Of a stretch of DNA of 64,000 nucleotides, positions 31,536 to 42,597 are shown piece by piece (the first letter of the stretch is position 1; the number at the start of each line of letters is the position of its first letter). Position numbers and translations under genes: made by a program. This DNA is from Glaciozyma antarctica PI12 (taxonomy: Eukaryota; Basidiomycota; Microbotryomycetes; Kriegeriales; Camptobasidiaceae): positions 1,095,241-1,159,240 of the forward strand of contig KZ627153.1 of assembly GCA_002917775.1 (NCBI GenBank), written 5' to 3'. The notes under the pieces were generated by a model. It saw only the letters and a program-made list of their open reading frames with translations. It was not told the origin of the DNA and ran no database searches.

Positions 31536-34303
31536 TCACCACCCCTCCATCTCGCCCATCCACTTTGGCTCTTCGACCCATTCCTCCCTGAACACGCTCC
31601 CGCCCGCCGGAGGATCATACGTCGACACCTTGGGAACGTCCTCGTAGTCGTAGAGATGCATCGTCGGGGAACCGTAGGTCGGGATGCGGGAATCGTACGA
31701 GGGCGTAACGGGGAAGAGGAGTTCCGTCGGGGAGGAATCGGTCGAAGAAAGTTCCGCTGCTCGAGGGTGTTAGCGTGGCCGAGGAGGGAGGGAGAGAGGA
31801 CGTACGAGGGTGGTGCGCTACGAGCTCGGCGCGGCGAGTCGCGGCGATAGGGCTGAAGGGGGTAGCGAGGTCGAGAGCTCTCGCGAGCCTGCGATTGGGT
31901 TAGCGAGGTTTGCGGGAGGGGGAGGAAGGACGGACGAGGCGAGCTCGTCGGAGGTTACTTCGAACTCGGGAGTCTCTGGACCGCCGGGGGTGCCGACGCG
32001 TTGGAGAGAGAGAGTGAGCCAGGTTGGGAGGAGTTCGAGGTGCGAAAGTAAGAAAGGAAGGAAGGAGACGTCTCGCGAGTTCGAGTAGAGCTGTGAGAGG
32101 GGTCAATGAGCGTCGTTGGAGTGGAGGGAGATGAAGTACCTTCGCACAAAACCTGCGAGCGGAATGTCAGTCGCAATTAACTTGGACGAGAGGAAGGAAA
32201 CGCACGCCATGAGCTTCAAGCACTTTCTAACCCTCGCCTCGCTCTCCCCCAACAGCCTCTCGAGCTCCCCCTCCCTTCCCCTCCTGCACTCGTTTCTAAC
32301 CGCGAGCAACTCCAAATGAACGATAAAGACCAAATCGACGAGGTACGCATCCAACTCGAGCGACGTGATGAAGAAGTCGTCGATCGCCTGGACGTCGCAG
32401 CCGGTTGGCAGGATCGCGAGCGACGAAAGCTGCTGCTGGAGGTTCTGGATCGCCGAATGAATGAGCTGAATGGCGTCCCAGAGGCGTTCGGGCGCATCGG
32501 CGACTGCGTACGTTAGCTCCTGCGAAAAAGCGAGATGCGAACGCGGACTCACCAGATTTCGCACTGCCCACAAGACGCTGGCACGCGCAGATGCACGCCT
32601 CGATACGCGCGATTTGGTCCTCGATGCTCCTCCTACTCAGCTGCTCTCCGTCGATACGGTTGACGAAGAGCGTCTCCTCGAGGACGCGACGATATCCGTC
32701 TCCGAGGTGAGGGATGGGAACTTGGTCGGCGAAGAACGGTTCGCGAACTTGCGTGTCGGTGAGGATGCAATGCTTTGAGGCGTAGGTCGCGATAGTGGCG
32801 TCGAGGGACTGTTGCGATACGATGAGTACGAGTGCAAGAGAAGAGATAAGGGGACGAACGATGAGGGAGTGAGCGACGGCGCTGCGACGTTCCGAGCTGA
32901 GACCTTTGTGAGCCTGGAGAAGGTCCTGGACTTGACCGAGCGCGATACGAAGGATCAACCTCGCCTGATTCGGGACGACTGCAGTTCGGCAGTCAGCCTG
33001 CGAAAGCGGGGGAGGGTAGCGAAAGAGTACGTACAGAGGACGACGCTCGCGAGGGCTTCGAGAGCTTCGACGGCGTCCCAGCTCTCGTTGAACGCCTCGG
33101 GAGCGCGGAAACAGTCGTTGAGAGCGAGGCGAAGGAGACTGTCGCAGATCTTTTCGCGGTGAGCGGCGATATCGGGTCCTGGAGAAGCGGGGTCGAGCGC
33201 GAGGAGGGCCTGCGCGGGGTTAGCGAGGTTCAAAACGTCGAGGGAGGAACGCACGAGGTTCGAGGTGGAGCGGATAGCGAGGAGGGAGAGGACTACGACG
33301 CTCAGCTATTCGAAAGCGGTTCAGTGAGGAACATCGTGCGAAGGAAGAACGCCGCACCTTGGAGGTAGCGTCGAGCGCCGAAAGGTTCGTCTTGAAATAC
33401 TGGATCCTCGCGACGAGGGCCTTGAACAACCTCGACCTCGCTGCGCCCGATTCCACCGCCGCTGTCAACTCTCATCAGCTCGCCATCGATCACGAAGCTT
33501 GGCAGGACGCACCATCGAGCAAAAGCAGCACTAAGCCTTCTCCAACCTCTCCCTCCTCTAACTGCGCTCCTCCATACGCCTCACGAACGTGTTCCTTGAG
33601 CTTGAGCTCCCCGCGCACGTCGGCTCCTTCGACGATAGCGGCCTTGATCATCGCCGCGACGTCCTCCGCGGCGTTAGGGATCCAGAGTCCGAGGGAAGAG
33701 GCGGGGGACGCAGGAGGGATAGAAAGGCGTCGCTGGGAGAGCTGGAACTCGGCTGCGGCTGTCGTACGGAGCAGAGTCAGCAAGAGGCCTCGAGAGGAAC
33801 CTCGAAAAGTGGACGAACCGAGCTGAGCTTCGAGTCGAGTGATACGCTCGTGTTCGGCGGGGGGAGAAGCGGGGATCGTCTCGACTTGGACGAGGTCGGA
33901 GAACTGGCAGTTCTCGCGCCTCTTCCTGCAGCGCGTGCACCTGCGCCGTGGGGATCAGTGGTGAACAGGCGAACGGAGACCGTGGAACTCACTTGGGGTA
34001 CAGGCGGTCGCAGCGGACTTTCCTCTCTCTGTGGGAGGAGGTGGGTTAGCGGCAGTAGACAGAGGGAAGGAGAGTGGTACGGACCGGCAGCGGAGGCAGG
34101 ACTAGTGGGAGAGAGTCAGCGCTGGTTAGGGATTCAACGTGGTAGGACTCACCTTGTCGGCGATCTCGGTGGCGCCTGGACTGGTGGGCGGGAGAGAGCC
34201 TTGAGCGAGGGAAGCTGGAAGCTGGCGACTCTGGGAAGTAGCGAGACGAAGGCGGGGAGCCGTAGCTCGAGGAGGTGGGCGAATAGAGCATGGCTGGGTC
34301 CAT
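31536..34303 (-). CDS. Zn(II)2Cys6 fungal transcription factor
   Basis: A nuclear binuclear-zinc-cluster regulator; target genes are unknown. ATG 34303 starts MDPAMLYSPTSSSYGSPPSS. The cluster SCLRCR / ERKVRCDRLYPK / CTRCRKRRENCQF (C-x2-C-x6-C-x6-C-x2-C-x6-C) is assembled from three exons, the first only 17 nt (34085-34101). A short coiled coil (ERITRLEAQL) follows. The long middle region contains PAQALLALDP, LWDAIQLIHSAIQNLQQQLS and LLGESEARVRKCLKLMA. The C-terminal part has LYSNSRDVSFLPFLLSHLEL and ends EEWVEEPKWMGEMEGW with a stop at 31536. There are many short introns. It is paralogous to the regulator at 50.4-53.8 kb, whose matching segment reads LLAESQERVRKSLKLLS. Confidence 0.85.
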
Positions 34304-37300
34304 CGTTCGAGCTGGGCTTTCTGATCGTCGAGTCAGAATGGCGGTAGTTGATACTCTCGAGCAGAGTGACCAGAGAGAGAGGCTGGAAGTCAAAGTCGCC
34401 TCGTTCGCTCGTCTGCGCCTCGCAACTTTGCAACTTTCTCCCCTTAGTTTCAATCAATCGCTCTTTTCACCTGATTAGCGCTCCCACCTCCTTCCAGCGC
34501 GCTCACGGAGATACTCGACCTTCCCACCTTCCTCCAACGGGCTTCCTCCCTTCCCAAACGCGCTCGATCCAAATCGCGCCGTCCCGGCGCACGAGCCCTT
34601 GCATCTCGCTGCCTCCGCGCGCCGAAATCCCGCCTTTCCGACTCCCTTCGGAGGTCCTTCCAGAATCAAACGCGTAATGAGAAAGCGCGGGGTATCAGGA
34701 GGCGTACACGGGCTGGCACGTGCAAGTGCTCCTGCGAGGCGGCTTCGAGCGGGAGACCTTCCTCTGTCGCACCTCAGTTCCTGCTGGCCGTGCGGGAAGC
34801 CTTGAGCAACGAAGGCTATAGAGCAGGCTGGGAGGACGAGATGCAGGAGCTCCGATCGGTGGGAAGCAGCTGACGCGTAGACCTCGTCCCCGGTGTCCGC
34901 CGTCTTCTCGTGAGAAGGTCCTGGAGGCAGAGTTGGCGCTGGATTTGAGAGTTGGGTTGAGGTGCGTTCGGCGAGAGGCAGCTACACTTGAGGACTTGCG
35001 TTCAGAGAAGCGTTCAGAGCAGGAGCGGAATTTGAGAGCTTCCAGCGAGAAGGCTGCGAGAAGGCGAAGTCTTCGAGCGGCGTCGAGGTCAAGCGGCGTC
35101 GAGGTCGAGCAAGCTGAGTCGGTGCGAGACGAGTAGGATTCGATAGCAACGAGGGAGCAAAGATGCTCGACCAGGAAAACGAGAACAAAGGCGGCAAGCG
35201 GAACCAAAAGGGGCCCGTCGGCCTCCTTTGTCGTGGACGAAGTCGTAACTCCGCCGTAGAGCGCGCGATACGCGTGATGCATCGAGCTTAGATTCCAAAG
35301 CAGAGGTGGATCTTGCGAGAGCAGGAGAACTCCGGGAACGTCGATGGGAGCCTTCGCACGCGTAGGCGTGATCGACTCCCCTGCTCCAAGTCCTCAAAGC
35401 AGTTGCGAACGACTCTCACGTGGCAGGGCCGTGAGGCGTCTTGTAATGCGAAGGAGAAGAGGATGAAGACCTGTGGAAGGACTGGTCAGCGATGGCTCTC
35501 GGGGCGCGAGAGCAAATACAGTCGTCAAAGGTTCGAGCCCTTTGCTCCGACTCACGAACGATCGCGATTACGGCGCTAGCTTTCAGCCTGCCAACCCAGC
35601 AACCCTGTATAGGAAAGGCAGCGGAAAGACCGACGAGCGAACGAGCACCTTGCCAGGCCTCTACAGCGCATCATGAGGCTGTCCATCGTGTACTGCCGCG
35701 AACAAAGGCGCAGGTCCGTAGCCACCCAGCTCCAGCAAGGTGCGAGAACCCACCCCATGCCACTAAAGCCCTGCGGAAGGTTGATGACAAGCGTACGACG
35801 CGACCTGCACTCCTTCGCAGGAGGGCAAACCTGCGTCGAATCCTGGCAACGGTTCCGCTGAACGCCCGCTGGGAGTAAACATCGAGAGAGCTGGAGAGCG
35901 TCCTCAGCAGGCTGCCAGTACCTTCGCGAGGAAGGGCAAGCGAAGCCTGCAGGCGTCAGGCTCGATTCCCGGTCTGAAGGAGCCCTGCGACGCCATAGAA
36001 CATGGGCTGACGAACGAGGGGGCGTACGGCAGCATTACTGTCGCGTGCTCCCGCGCTGCAAAGCCAGCGCTAAAAGCATCCTCGAAGGAGAGTCGGGAGC
36101 CCCTCCACGCATACAAACACATTGTCAGGCTGCCGACCTTTGCTGGAAGCTTCGGAAAGTACCGATGGCGGGACGTCACAAGAGAGGGGAATCGATGCGG
36201 AAGGGAGGTACGGGGGAGAACTCGACGAACACGTCACATCAAGCGGGCGGCGCCTTCGCGCGAAGGACAATGCCGACGCAGTGTGCACGAGGACGTTGAA
36301 TTCTCGCCCGACGAAACTCTGCAAACGACTAGCTGCAGACCCAGCGTGTACACGTTGTCCTCACCACATCAATAGAGGAGACCCGTGCTGCGAAGCGCGA
36401 GAACTGACTCGAATTGTGCGGCGCGAGGTTCTCGCCTCAACGAGAACAGCGAGAAGATGAGCGCAAGTGCGCTGAGGACTCTATTTAGCAACCCTTCGCA
36501 GTGACTGCTTTGGAAAGAGACGTGCGGGAATAACAGTAGGCAAGCTTCCACTTCCCGAGAAGCGAAGCTGAGCCAGGCCTGCTGCACCCCTCCTTCAAGT
36601 TGTATCGCAGCTATTCTGCCCGCACGTCAAAACGGGGGGCAGCAGGCTCCTCGTCGACGAGATCGCAGCTGGCGAACCGACCGCTGGGCTCCAGTAGGCA
36701 TAGCACATGCGAGCGAGACAAGCATGAAGAGCAGCTCATCGAGGCTACCGCCCTCGCGCAGCGAGGGCGACATCCTTGATATGCTGGCCTTCTCACGCTT
36801 GCCTACCCACGAAACCAGCGAGCTACTCGCTGGTCGACGACATGGCCGAGCCCTGCTCAACAGCGTCCCTCGCTGAACCCAACCAGCCGCTGCAGGAATT
36901 CCCGCTTGACAGAGATTAGCAGGCGGCGACGCAGCTGAGCCATCTGCGCCGAGCTGCAGTTCCTCCAGTCGTTCGAACTGACTAGCCTCCTCCCCGCCGA
37001 GCGCCGAGCCAGCACCAACTCACCGCTCAACTCACCTCGCATCCTCCCAAGCAATGCAGTGCCCATTCTAGCCCCCCTCCAGCTCAACCGCCGGCCAGCT
37101 CTCGCGCTCCTCCTACGTGCTGATGGTTGGAAGTCGGAAGTCGATCGAGTTGAGGTCGGGCTTGCGAGCGTACGTTCGGCGGGGAGTGGATGATGTACAA
37201 TCAATGGGAGGGTGATTGGCGCGAGTTGGGCGTAGGTGGAGAGCGGTTGGAGGTGGGAGGGGACTTAGACAAGGTCAAGAGACGAGCGAACGACTCTTCT

Positions 37301-38088
37301 CCTCCTGCACTCACCTTCGACCTCTGCTTCGTCTCCCGCCTAGCTTCTCAGTCCCAGTACCTGCTCTGTATCTGCTCTGTGGTGTGTGGAACACGTCTGG
37401 GGAGTGTGGGGAGGAGCTGCGTTCCCACTCCTCCGAGTCTTCGTGAGCGACAGGTCTTGAGCCGGACTCAGCAGCAGCTTCCGGATCCCACCTCTTCGGA
37501 GGTCGCTTCGCGATACAGATGGCGAGGATTAAGCCGGTCCGAGGTACTCTGCACAGCGCTCTCGCCCCCTGCAATCGCGATCAGTCCTTCAACCGCTCCC
37601 CTCCCTGACGTCCTCACATCCAGGTTGAGGAACCCACTATCTCCACCTGCTCAATGCAAACTACTCAGCCTCCTGCAGAACGCCGTGCCAAATTAGCTGG
37701 GCTTCCCTCAAGGTCCCCGTCGCTCGCTGGCACCCTCACCATCGTCGCAGCGGTGTCCTGCTCTGCAGCTCTCCCGCGCACACGCCCTTGAACTCCCGCT
37801 CCCGAGTCATACGCCATTCACAGCTCGCTCCCCTCTGAGGGATAGCTTTCGAACGAGAGCCTTCCGGCTCGCATCCTCCCCGCTCCATCTTCGCACCCCT
37901 CGCACCCCTCTCTCCCTTACCGTTCTCGCGCCAGTTCTTCAAAAGAGCCAACCCGCTTCCAGCGTCAACAACCTCGACCGAGAGCCAGGATCCAGGACGC
38001 CACATCGACCCAAGAACTCGGCAAGTAAAGCACGATCGATTACGGCGCGTCCATCCTGCGCGCCAATGTCCACCAAGGTACCAAGATA
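34304..38088. other. 3.8-kb region without a recognised gene
   Basis: Short open frames only, none with family features I can name. A perfect T-arm-like hairpin (AAAGG-TTCGAGC-CCTTT, 35527-35543) occurs but no complete tRNA. No long repeats or terminal inverted repeats were seen by eye. Confidence 0.4.
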
Positions 38089-39921
38089 TTACGCCAGTAA
38101 TATCATCCCCATCATCACCGCCCCCAGAGCCCCGACCCCCACCCTTTCCGCTCCACCCGTAACAGTCTGCGTCGCCCCCGCCGGCGCCGTAGTAGTCTGC
38201 GCCGGCGCACTGATCGTCACCGGCGTCTCGGCGACAGAAGTAGGAGTGGCGGAGACGGTCGAAGCGAGGGTTGAGGCGTTGAAGATGGCAGTGCCGGTGG
38301 AGGTGGCGGCGTATCTGCGGTTAGGGTCTCAGTCGTGCGCGGGAGAGGGGAGGGAGGGACGGACGCAGCGGCTCCGAGGGAGAGGACTGAGGCTTGGTGA
38401 GTTAGGTTGGCGAGGTAGTTGGGTTGGCCGCAGAATCCGATCTGGCGGGGGGGTGAGTGGGGAATTGGGAGAGTGGAGGGAGGGACGAACGGGAGTGTAG
38501 TAGTACCCGTGGTCGATGGCGACGTTGCCGCCAATGCAGCGGAGGTCGGTGGCGGATTCGCTGTGGGAGGGTTCGTTAGGACTGCGTTGCGGGGTGGGGA
38601 GAGGTGGGACGCACTCGCAGACGTCAAACTGCGGGAACGAGGTCAGTGCCGCTCGAGGATGAGAGAAGGGAAGGAACGCACGTTCTGGCCGTACGTCTCG
38701 TTGGTGCCGTAGATGTGGAAGCCTTGGAGCGTGAACGTGTAGTCGTCACTCTCAGGAATGATGGTCGGGACGATATCCTCGTTGGCGACCGTTCGCTGAC
38801 TGGCCTCACTTAAGCCACAAACTCGTTCAGCTCCATCTCCTCCCCACGAAAAACGAGAGAACGCACCCCTGGAAAAGCCTGTTGTAGACGTTCGCAGCAG
38901 CCGTGTTGAACACCCTCGGCGAACCGTGGTTGTGCGTCCAGTGACAGAGACCACGCCATCCAAGATCGAGGGAAGCGACCTGCGCGACCATTCCTCCGAA
39001 TCCATGGCCCGTGATCGACCATTGATGTCCCTGCGGGCCGTCGTCAGTACGCGGGTCGTTCGAGTGAGGAGAGGGCGCACGGTGGAGTTGACGTAGGCCT
39101 TGACTTCGGCCCAGTCGTTCGTGAGCTCCTTTGCTTCGAGGTAAGCGTTGTAAGCTCCCGAATGAGCAGTGCAGTTCTCGCAGCCCTCGATGTAGAACTC
39201 GTCGACTGCCGTCCGCTCGTCAGCACGTGTGGGGAGGAGACGCGAATCCAGGAGGAAGGAAGACGTACCAGGCACGGCGGTCATGTTCCTGCATCCTCAT
39301 CCAGATCAGCTCCTCCCCGCGTCCCAAAAGAGCGAACACACGCACAGGTTCTCCCACCCCCACAACCCCTTGAACACCATGACGACCTTGTCCATTTCTG
39401 ACCTCCCACCGCATCAGCTTCCCTCATCTCACCCCAACGCAACGAACTCACCAGGAATGATAACATTGTACCCCTCCAACCCACTCTCCGTAGGCCCCCA
39501 CTTGCTCAGAACCGTAAACGGCTCACTCGTGCTGCCCGGGAAGCTCCGCTGCAGCGCTTCGGCGGTGAACGTCTTTGGGCATTCAGTCTCAAAGTCTCCC
39601 TGTGCGGCGTGTGAGTTGCGGGAGGAAGGGAGAGGAGGGGGGAACGTACGTAGGCGGACATGGAGAGGACTGCGCAGAGGAGGGGTCAGCGCGCGTTCGT
39701 GAGAAGGTCGTTGCGCGGGTCAGGTCCCGCCCCGAAGAGGCGATAGAGGAACGTACGGCCGTGGTAGCGCTCGTGCCAGACTGTCGAAGGAGGGGGAGGA
39801 GTCAGTTCCCGCGTCGCGTGGGACAAAGGGCTGCCAGTGAAGACGCACACTGAGAGCTGGTAACATCTTGAGCGGCCGTGGCTGCAAAGGCTCCAGCGAG
39901 CAAGAGGGACTGGAGTAGCAT
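38089..39921 (-). CDS. Secreted class-3 lipase-like protein lacking the Ser nucleophile, GPI-like tail
   Basis: ATG 39921 gives a signal peptide (MLLQSLLLAGAFAATAAQ). Then come DVTSSQFWHERYHG (donor GTGCGT), SMSAYGDFETECPKTFTAEA, YDKVVMVFKGLWGWEN, VDEFYIEGCENC and the nucleophile-elbow region WSITGHGFGGMVAQVASLDL, then HNHGSPRVFNTAAANVYN and EDIVPTIIPE...GFHIYGTNETYG. In the lipase class-3 family (PF01764) the elbow is GHSxG; here the Ser is GGA (Gly), so hydrolysis by the usual triad is unlikely. The C-terminus is Thr/Ser/Ala-rich and ends with a hydrophobic tail GVGALGAVMMGMILLA, as in GPI-anchored wall proteins. About ten short introns are present. A truncated copy follows at 40.1-40.9 kb. 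Role: inactive carbohydrate/lipid-binding homologue or altered catalysis (inference). Confidence 0.8.
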
Positions 39922-39960
39922 CTTGTGCGTGTGGGCGTGGTCAGAAAGCGAAAGGGAGAA

Positions 39961-40003
39961 GCGGAAGAAGAAGAAGGAGAAGAAGAAGAAGAAGAAGAAG
40001 GGA
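39961..40003. repeat. GAA-rich microsatellite 5' of the lipase-like gene
   Basis: About 40 bp of nearly pure GAA/GAAG units just upstream of the minus-strand start at 39921, so it is CTT-rich in the sense direction. Probably promoter or 5' UTR. Confidence 0.8.
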
Positions 40004-40138
40004 AGCCCCCTCCAGGCTGAGATCTCTCAGATCAGTCTCAGTCTTGGCTGACGCGAATCTCTCTGCCAGTCTCAGCGGGGGATGCAATTATTTACATTCA
40101 AGAACGAGCTATACGACAGCGTCCAAACGTCTCTTCTG

Positions 40139-40920
40139 TCAAACGAGCGCGACAACCGCCAGCGCCAACCCGACTCCTCCAACGCCCAAGCGGGACGCAC
40201 CTCCCGTCGTCCTCGCGAGAGTCGTGGATCCAAGCGTAGTCGCAGGAGCTTCGGAAAGGGGAGAAAGGGGAGTATTGGAGGTTGTGAGGGTTGCAGCGTC
40301 GAACGGGGTTGCGACGACGGCGGTGGCGTTGTACCTGCGTCTTGTTATCATGTTAGCAGGGCAGAGTAGAGAAGACTTACGCTGCGCTCTGAAAGGAAGC
40401 AAAAGCGACTTGATTGACCGAGTCGTAGGCTACGAAAGATCCTGCGTACTGGCCAATCTGTGCGGGGCGTTGGGGTGAGGTGAGGAGCGAGAGGAGGACG
40501 ACGAACGGGAGTGTAGTAGGCGCGGTTGCTTCTGCCAAAACAGTTGGGGTCGGTAGTAGAGTGCTGTGTGAGGAGGGTCAGTTGGGTTGGAGCTAGAAGG
40601 AGGCGAGAGCAAAGGATGAACGCGCAGATATCGAACTGCCAAGATTGGATCAGCGAGAATTCGTCTTTGCAGAAACGGGCGAACGCACGTTCATGCCGTA
40701 GGTCGTGTTGGTGCCGTAGATATGCATACCCTGGAGCCTACGGAAAGGGAAGGCGAGGGGAGCGAGGTGCGAGGTAGGCGGTCTCCCGAATCCGACTCGA
40801 CGATAATGGAGCAGGAGAGGTCGGGAGGGAGGACGATATGATCATTCTTGCGGTGATAGGAACTCGGTGGAGGAAGGCCTTGGAGCGGGTGTGCCGGTGG
40901 GAGAGGACGAGCAGAAGGGG
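40139..40920 (-). pseudogene. 5'-truncated copy of the lipase-like gene
   Basis: Segments match the 3' third of the neighbouring gene in order. NDHIV and IIVESDSG correspond to EDIVPTIIPESDD; LQGMHIYGTNTTYGMN to LQGFHIYGTNETYGQN; STTDPNCFGRSNRAYYTP to SATDLRCIGGNVAIDHGYYY. A Thr-rich stretch ends in the hydrophobic tail LGVGGVGLALAVVALV, again GPI-like. The signal peptide, catalytic-elbow region and GSPRVFN segment were not found between here and the F-box gene starting at 42293. Frames break at about 40780-40900. It is a tandem-duplication remnant, although the C-terminal exons remain well conserved. Confidence 0.65.
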
Positions 40921-41244
40921 ATCGGCGAGAAGGAGGTTGCGGAGGCGGAAGGCTGAGCGAGGAACTCGAGCGAGCGAGCTGGTCGCAGGGAGGTCGATGA
41001 GCTGTAGTCGGGTATCGCAGAAAGCAGGAAAGCGAGTGGGAGAGGTCCGACGTACGCGGAAGAAACTTCGGTCGCACGTCCTCGACCAGCCGATTACCAT
41101 TCCAGCAGCTCTCCACTCCCGTTCACGTCGTCCTCGAGCTTCGCCATTTCAGCACCTACACGAAACGTCATCAAGAGTCAGCTGAGCCAACTACTCCCCA
41201 CGCAGCGTAGAAACGTACATCCAGTCCCTCCCTCCTCTCGCTCC

Positions 41245-42293
41245 TCATTCCTCTCCCCGAAAGACGAGCTCAGTCCCACGCCGCTCGCATTCACGCCGCA
41301 GATCGTCCCACGCTTCTGATGCCTCAGCCGTCTCCCGTGATACCCACAGATAGCTCAACTTGCGAAGCTTTGACACCGCGACCGCGCCCGTTCGCAAGAG
41401 CGTGAGGCTCCAGCTGAAGTCGTGTGAGTAGGCGGCAAACGTGCAGGTGTCGAGAGGGGTAGGAATCCAGCCAATGTCAGCTGCGACCCAATCGACCGGC
41501 CGGGACGATGAAACGATGGGGTTGCGGAAGTGGCGCAGGGCGACGCAGCGTTGGAGGAGTGGGCGGATGTCGCCGAGGGGAATATCGGGGTGAATCGTGA
41601 ATGAGAGAGTGATGAGATTAGGTGCGAGGGCGAGTAGTTGCTGAATGACGGTGTCACAAATGGTGGGACTGAAGGAGAACCTCAGTGAAGTGAGAGTCGG
41701 TTGGAAGAGGAGGGGTAGGAGCGAAGGTGGCCAACTCTGCAGTGGGACGAGAAGAAACAGGCGAGAGAGATTAAAGGGGAGTACGAGTGGGACTTCGCCT
41801 CGTGTGGTGAAGGGCCCGACGTCCAGTTTAAGGCGCTTGAGGTCTGCGCAAGGTCGTATCAGGGTCGTGTCAAGCTCGCAGCGGCCAGGAAGCGCTCACC
41901 TGCGAGTTCCGGCTTGAACAAAAACGCTGAATCCATGCACTCCATGCAAAATACATCAAGAAGCTCAAGACCAGGACACGCCGCGATCGCGCGAGCGACA
42001 TCGAACGAGGCGTCGACCGACTCGAATCCCGCTGGGCCGCTGAGCCGAAGAATCGTCGGTCTGAACCCCGTCGCGGCGGTGCCGACCAGGAATCCCTCGA
42101 AGTTCACCTTATGAAGGTACACGACCTCCCATAGAAGCTCCTGAGAGTGCCTACGCCAGCTGGGGCACACGAGGGCGGTGATGCGGAGGACGGGATAGCG
42201 GGTCCGGACGATGGCTACGGTGTCAACGCAGTGGCCAGCGAGAGTGAGGATGTGGAGGAGGAGTTCGGTGGGGAGAGAGTGGATTCTCGGCAT
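41245..42293 (-). CDS. F-box-like protein, family member 6 (apparently intact)
   Basis: ATG 42293 starts MPRIHSLPTELLLHILTLAG, then YPVLRITALVCPSWRRHSQE and LLWEVVYLHKVNFEGFLVG: a clear F-box start. An intron of about 55 nt at roughly 41844-41899 (donor GTGAGC) joins FKPELA to DLKRLKLDVGPFTTRGEV. Leu-rich segments follow (LFQPTLTSLRFSF, LALAPNLITLSFTIHP, LLQRCVALRHFRNP, WIPTPLDTCTFAAYSHDF, LRTGAVAVSKLRKLSYLW). It ends LRRECERRGTELVFRGEE with a stop at 41245. The exon/intron plan matches member 3, so the two intact copies define the family at about 330 residues. Confidence 0.85.
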
Positions 42294-42597
42294 GGAGGAG
42301 GAGAGAGGAGGTGGGAGGAGAGCATAGATGAGCTACACGTTCGTCTCGGCGAGCTGGCGGAGGGGGAGTTCGGGTTAGCGCCGCCGTGCCTGCTGCACTG
42401 AACGGCTCACCTGATGAGGCAGAGCAGGCGCTGACCCAGAGAAGCTTTCGCAGCGAGGTGAGGGGAGGAGGAAGAGCAGCAGCTAGCACGAAGACTTCGG
42501 GGGTTCGCCTCCTCCCGCCACTCGTCGCAGGTCCACTCCCCTTAGCAAGGAACTTATGGTCCACGCATAGCAGCAAAACCCGCCTACAGCCAGCCCG

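Noticed and set aside
35527-35543. Perfect T-arm-like hairpin AAAGG-TTCGAGC-CCTTT suggesting a tRNA
   Set aside because: The preceding hairpin (CTCTC-GGGGCGC-GAGAG) lacks T33 in the loop, and no 5' acceptor strand pairs with GCTCCGA, so no full cloverleaf can be drawn.
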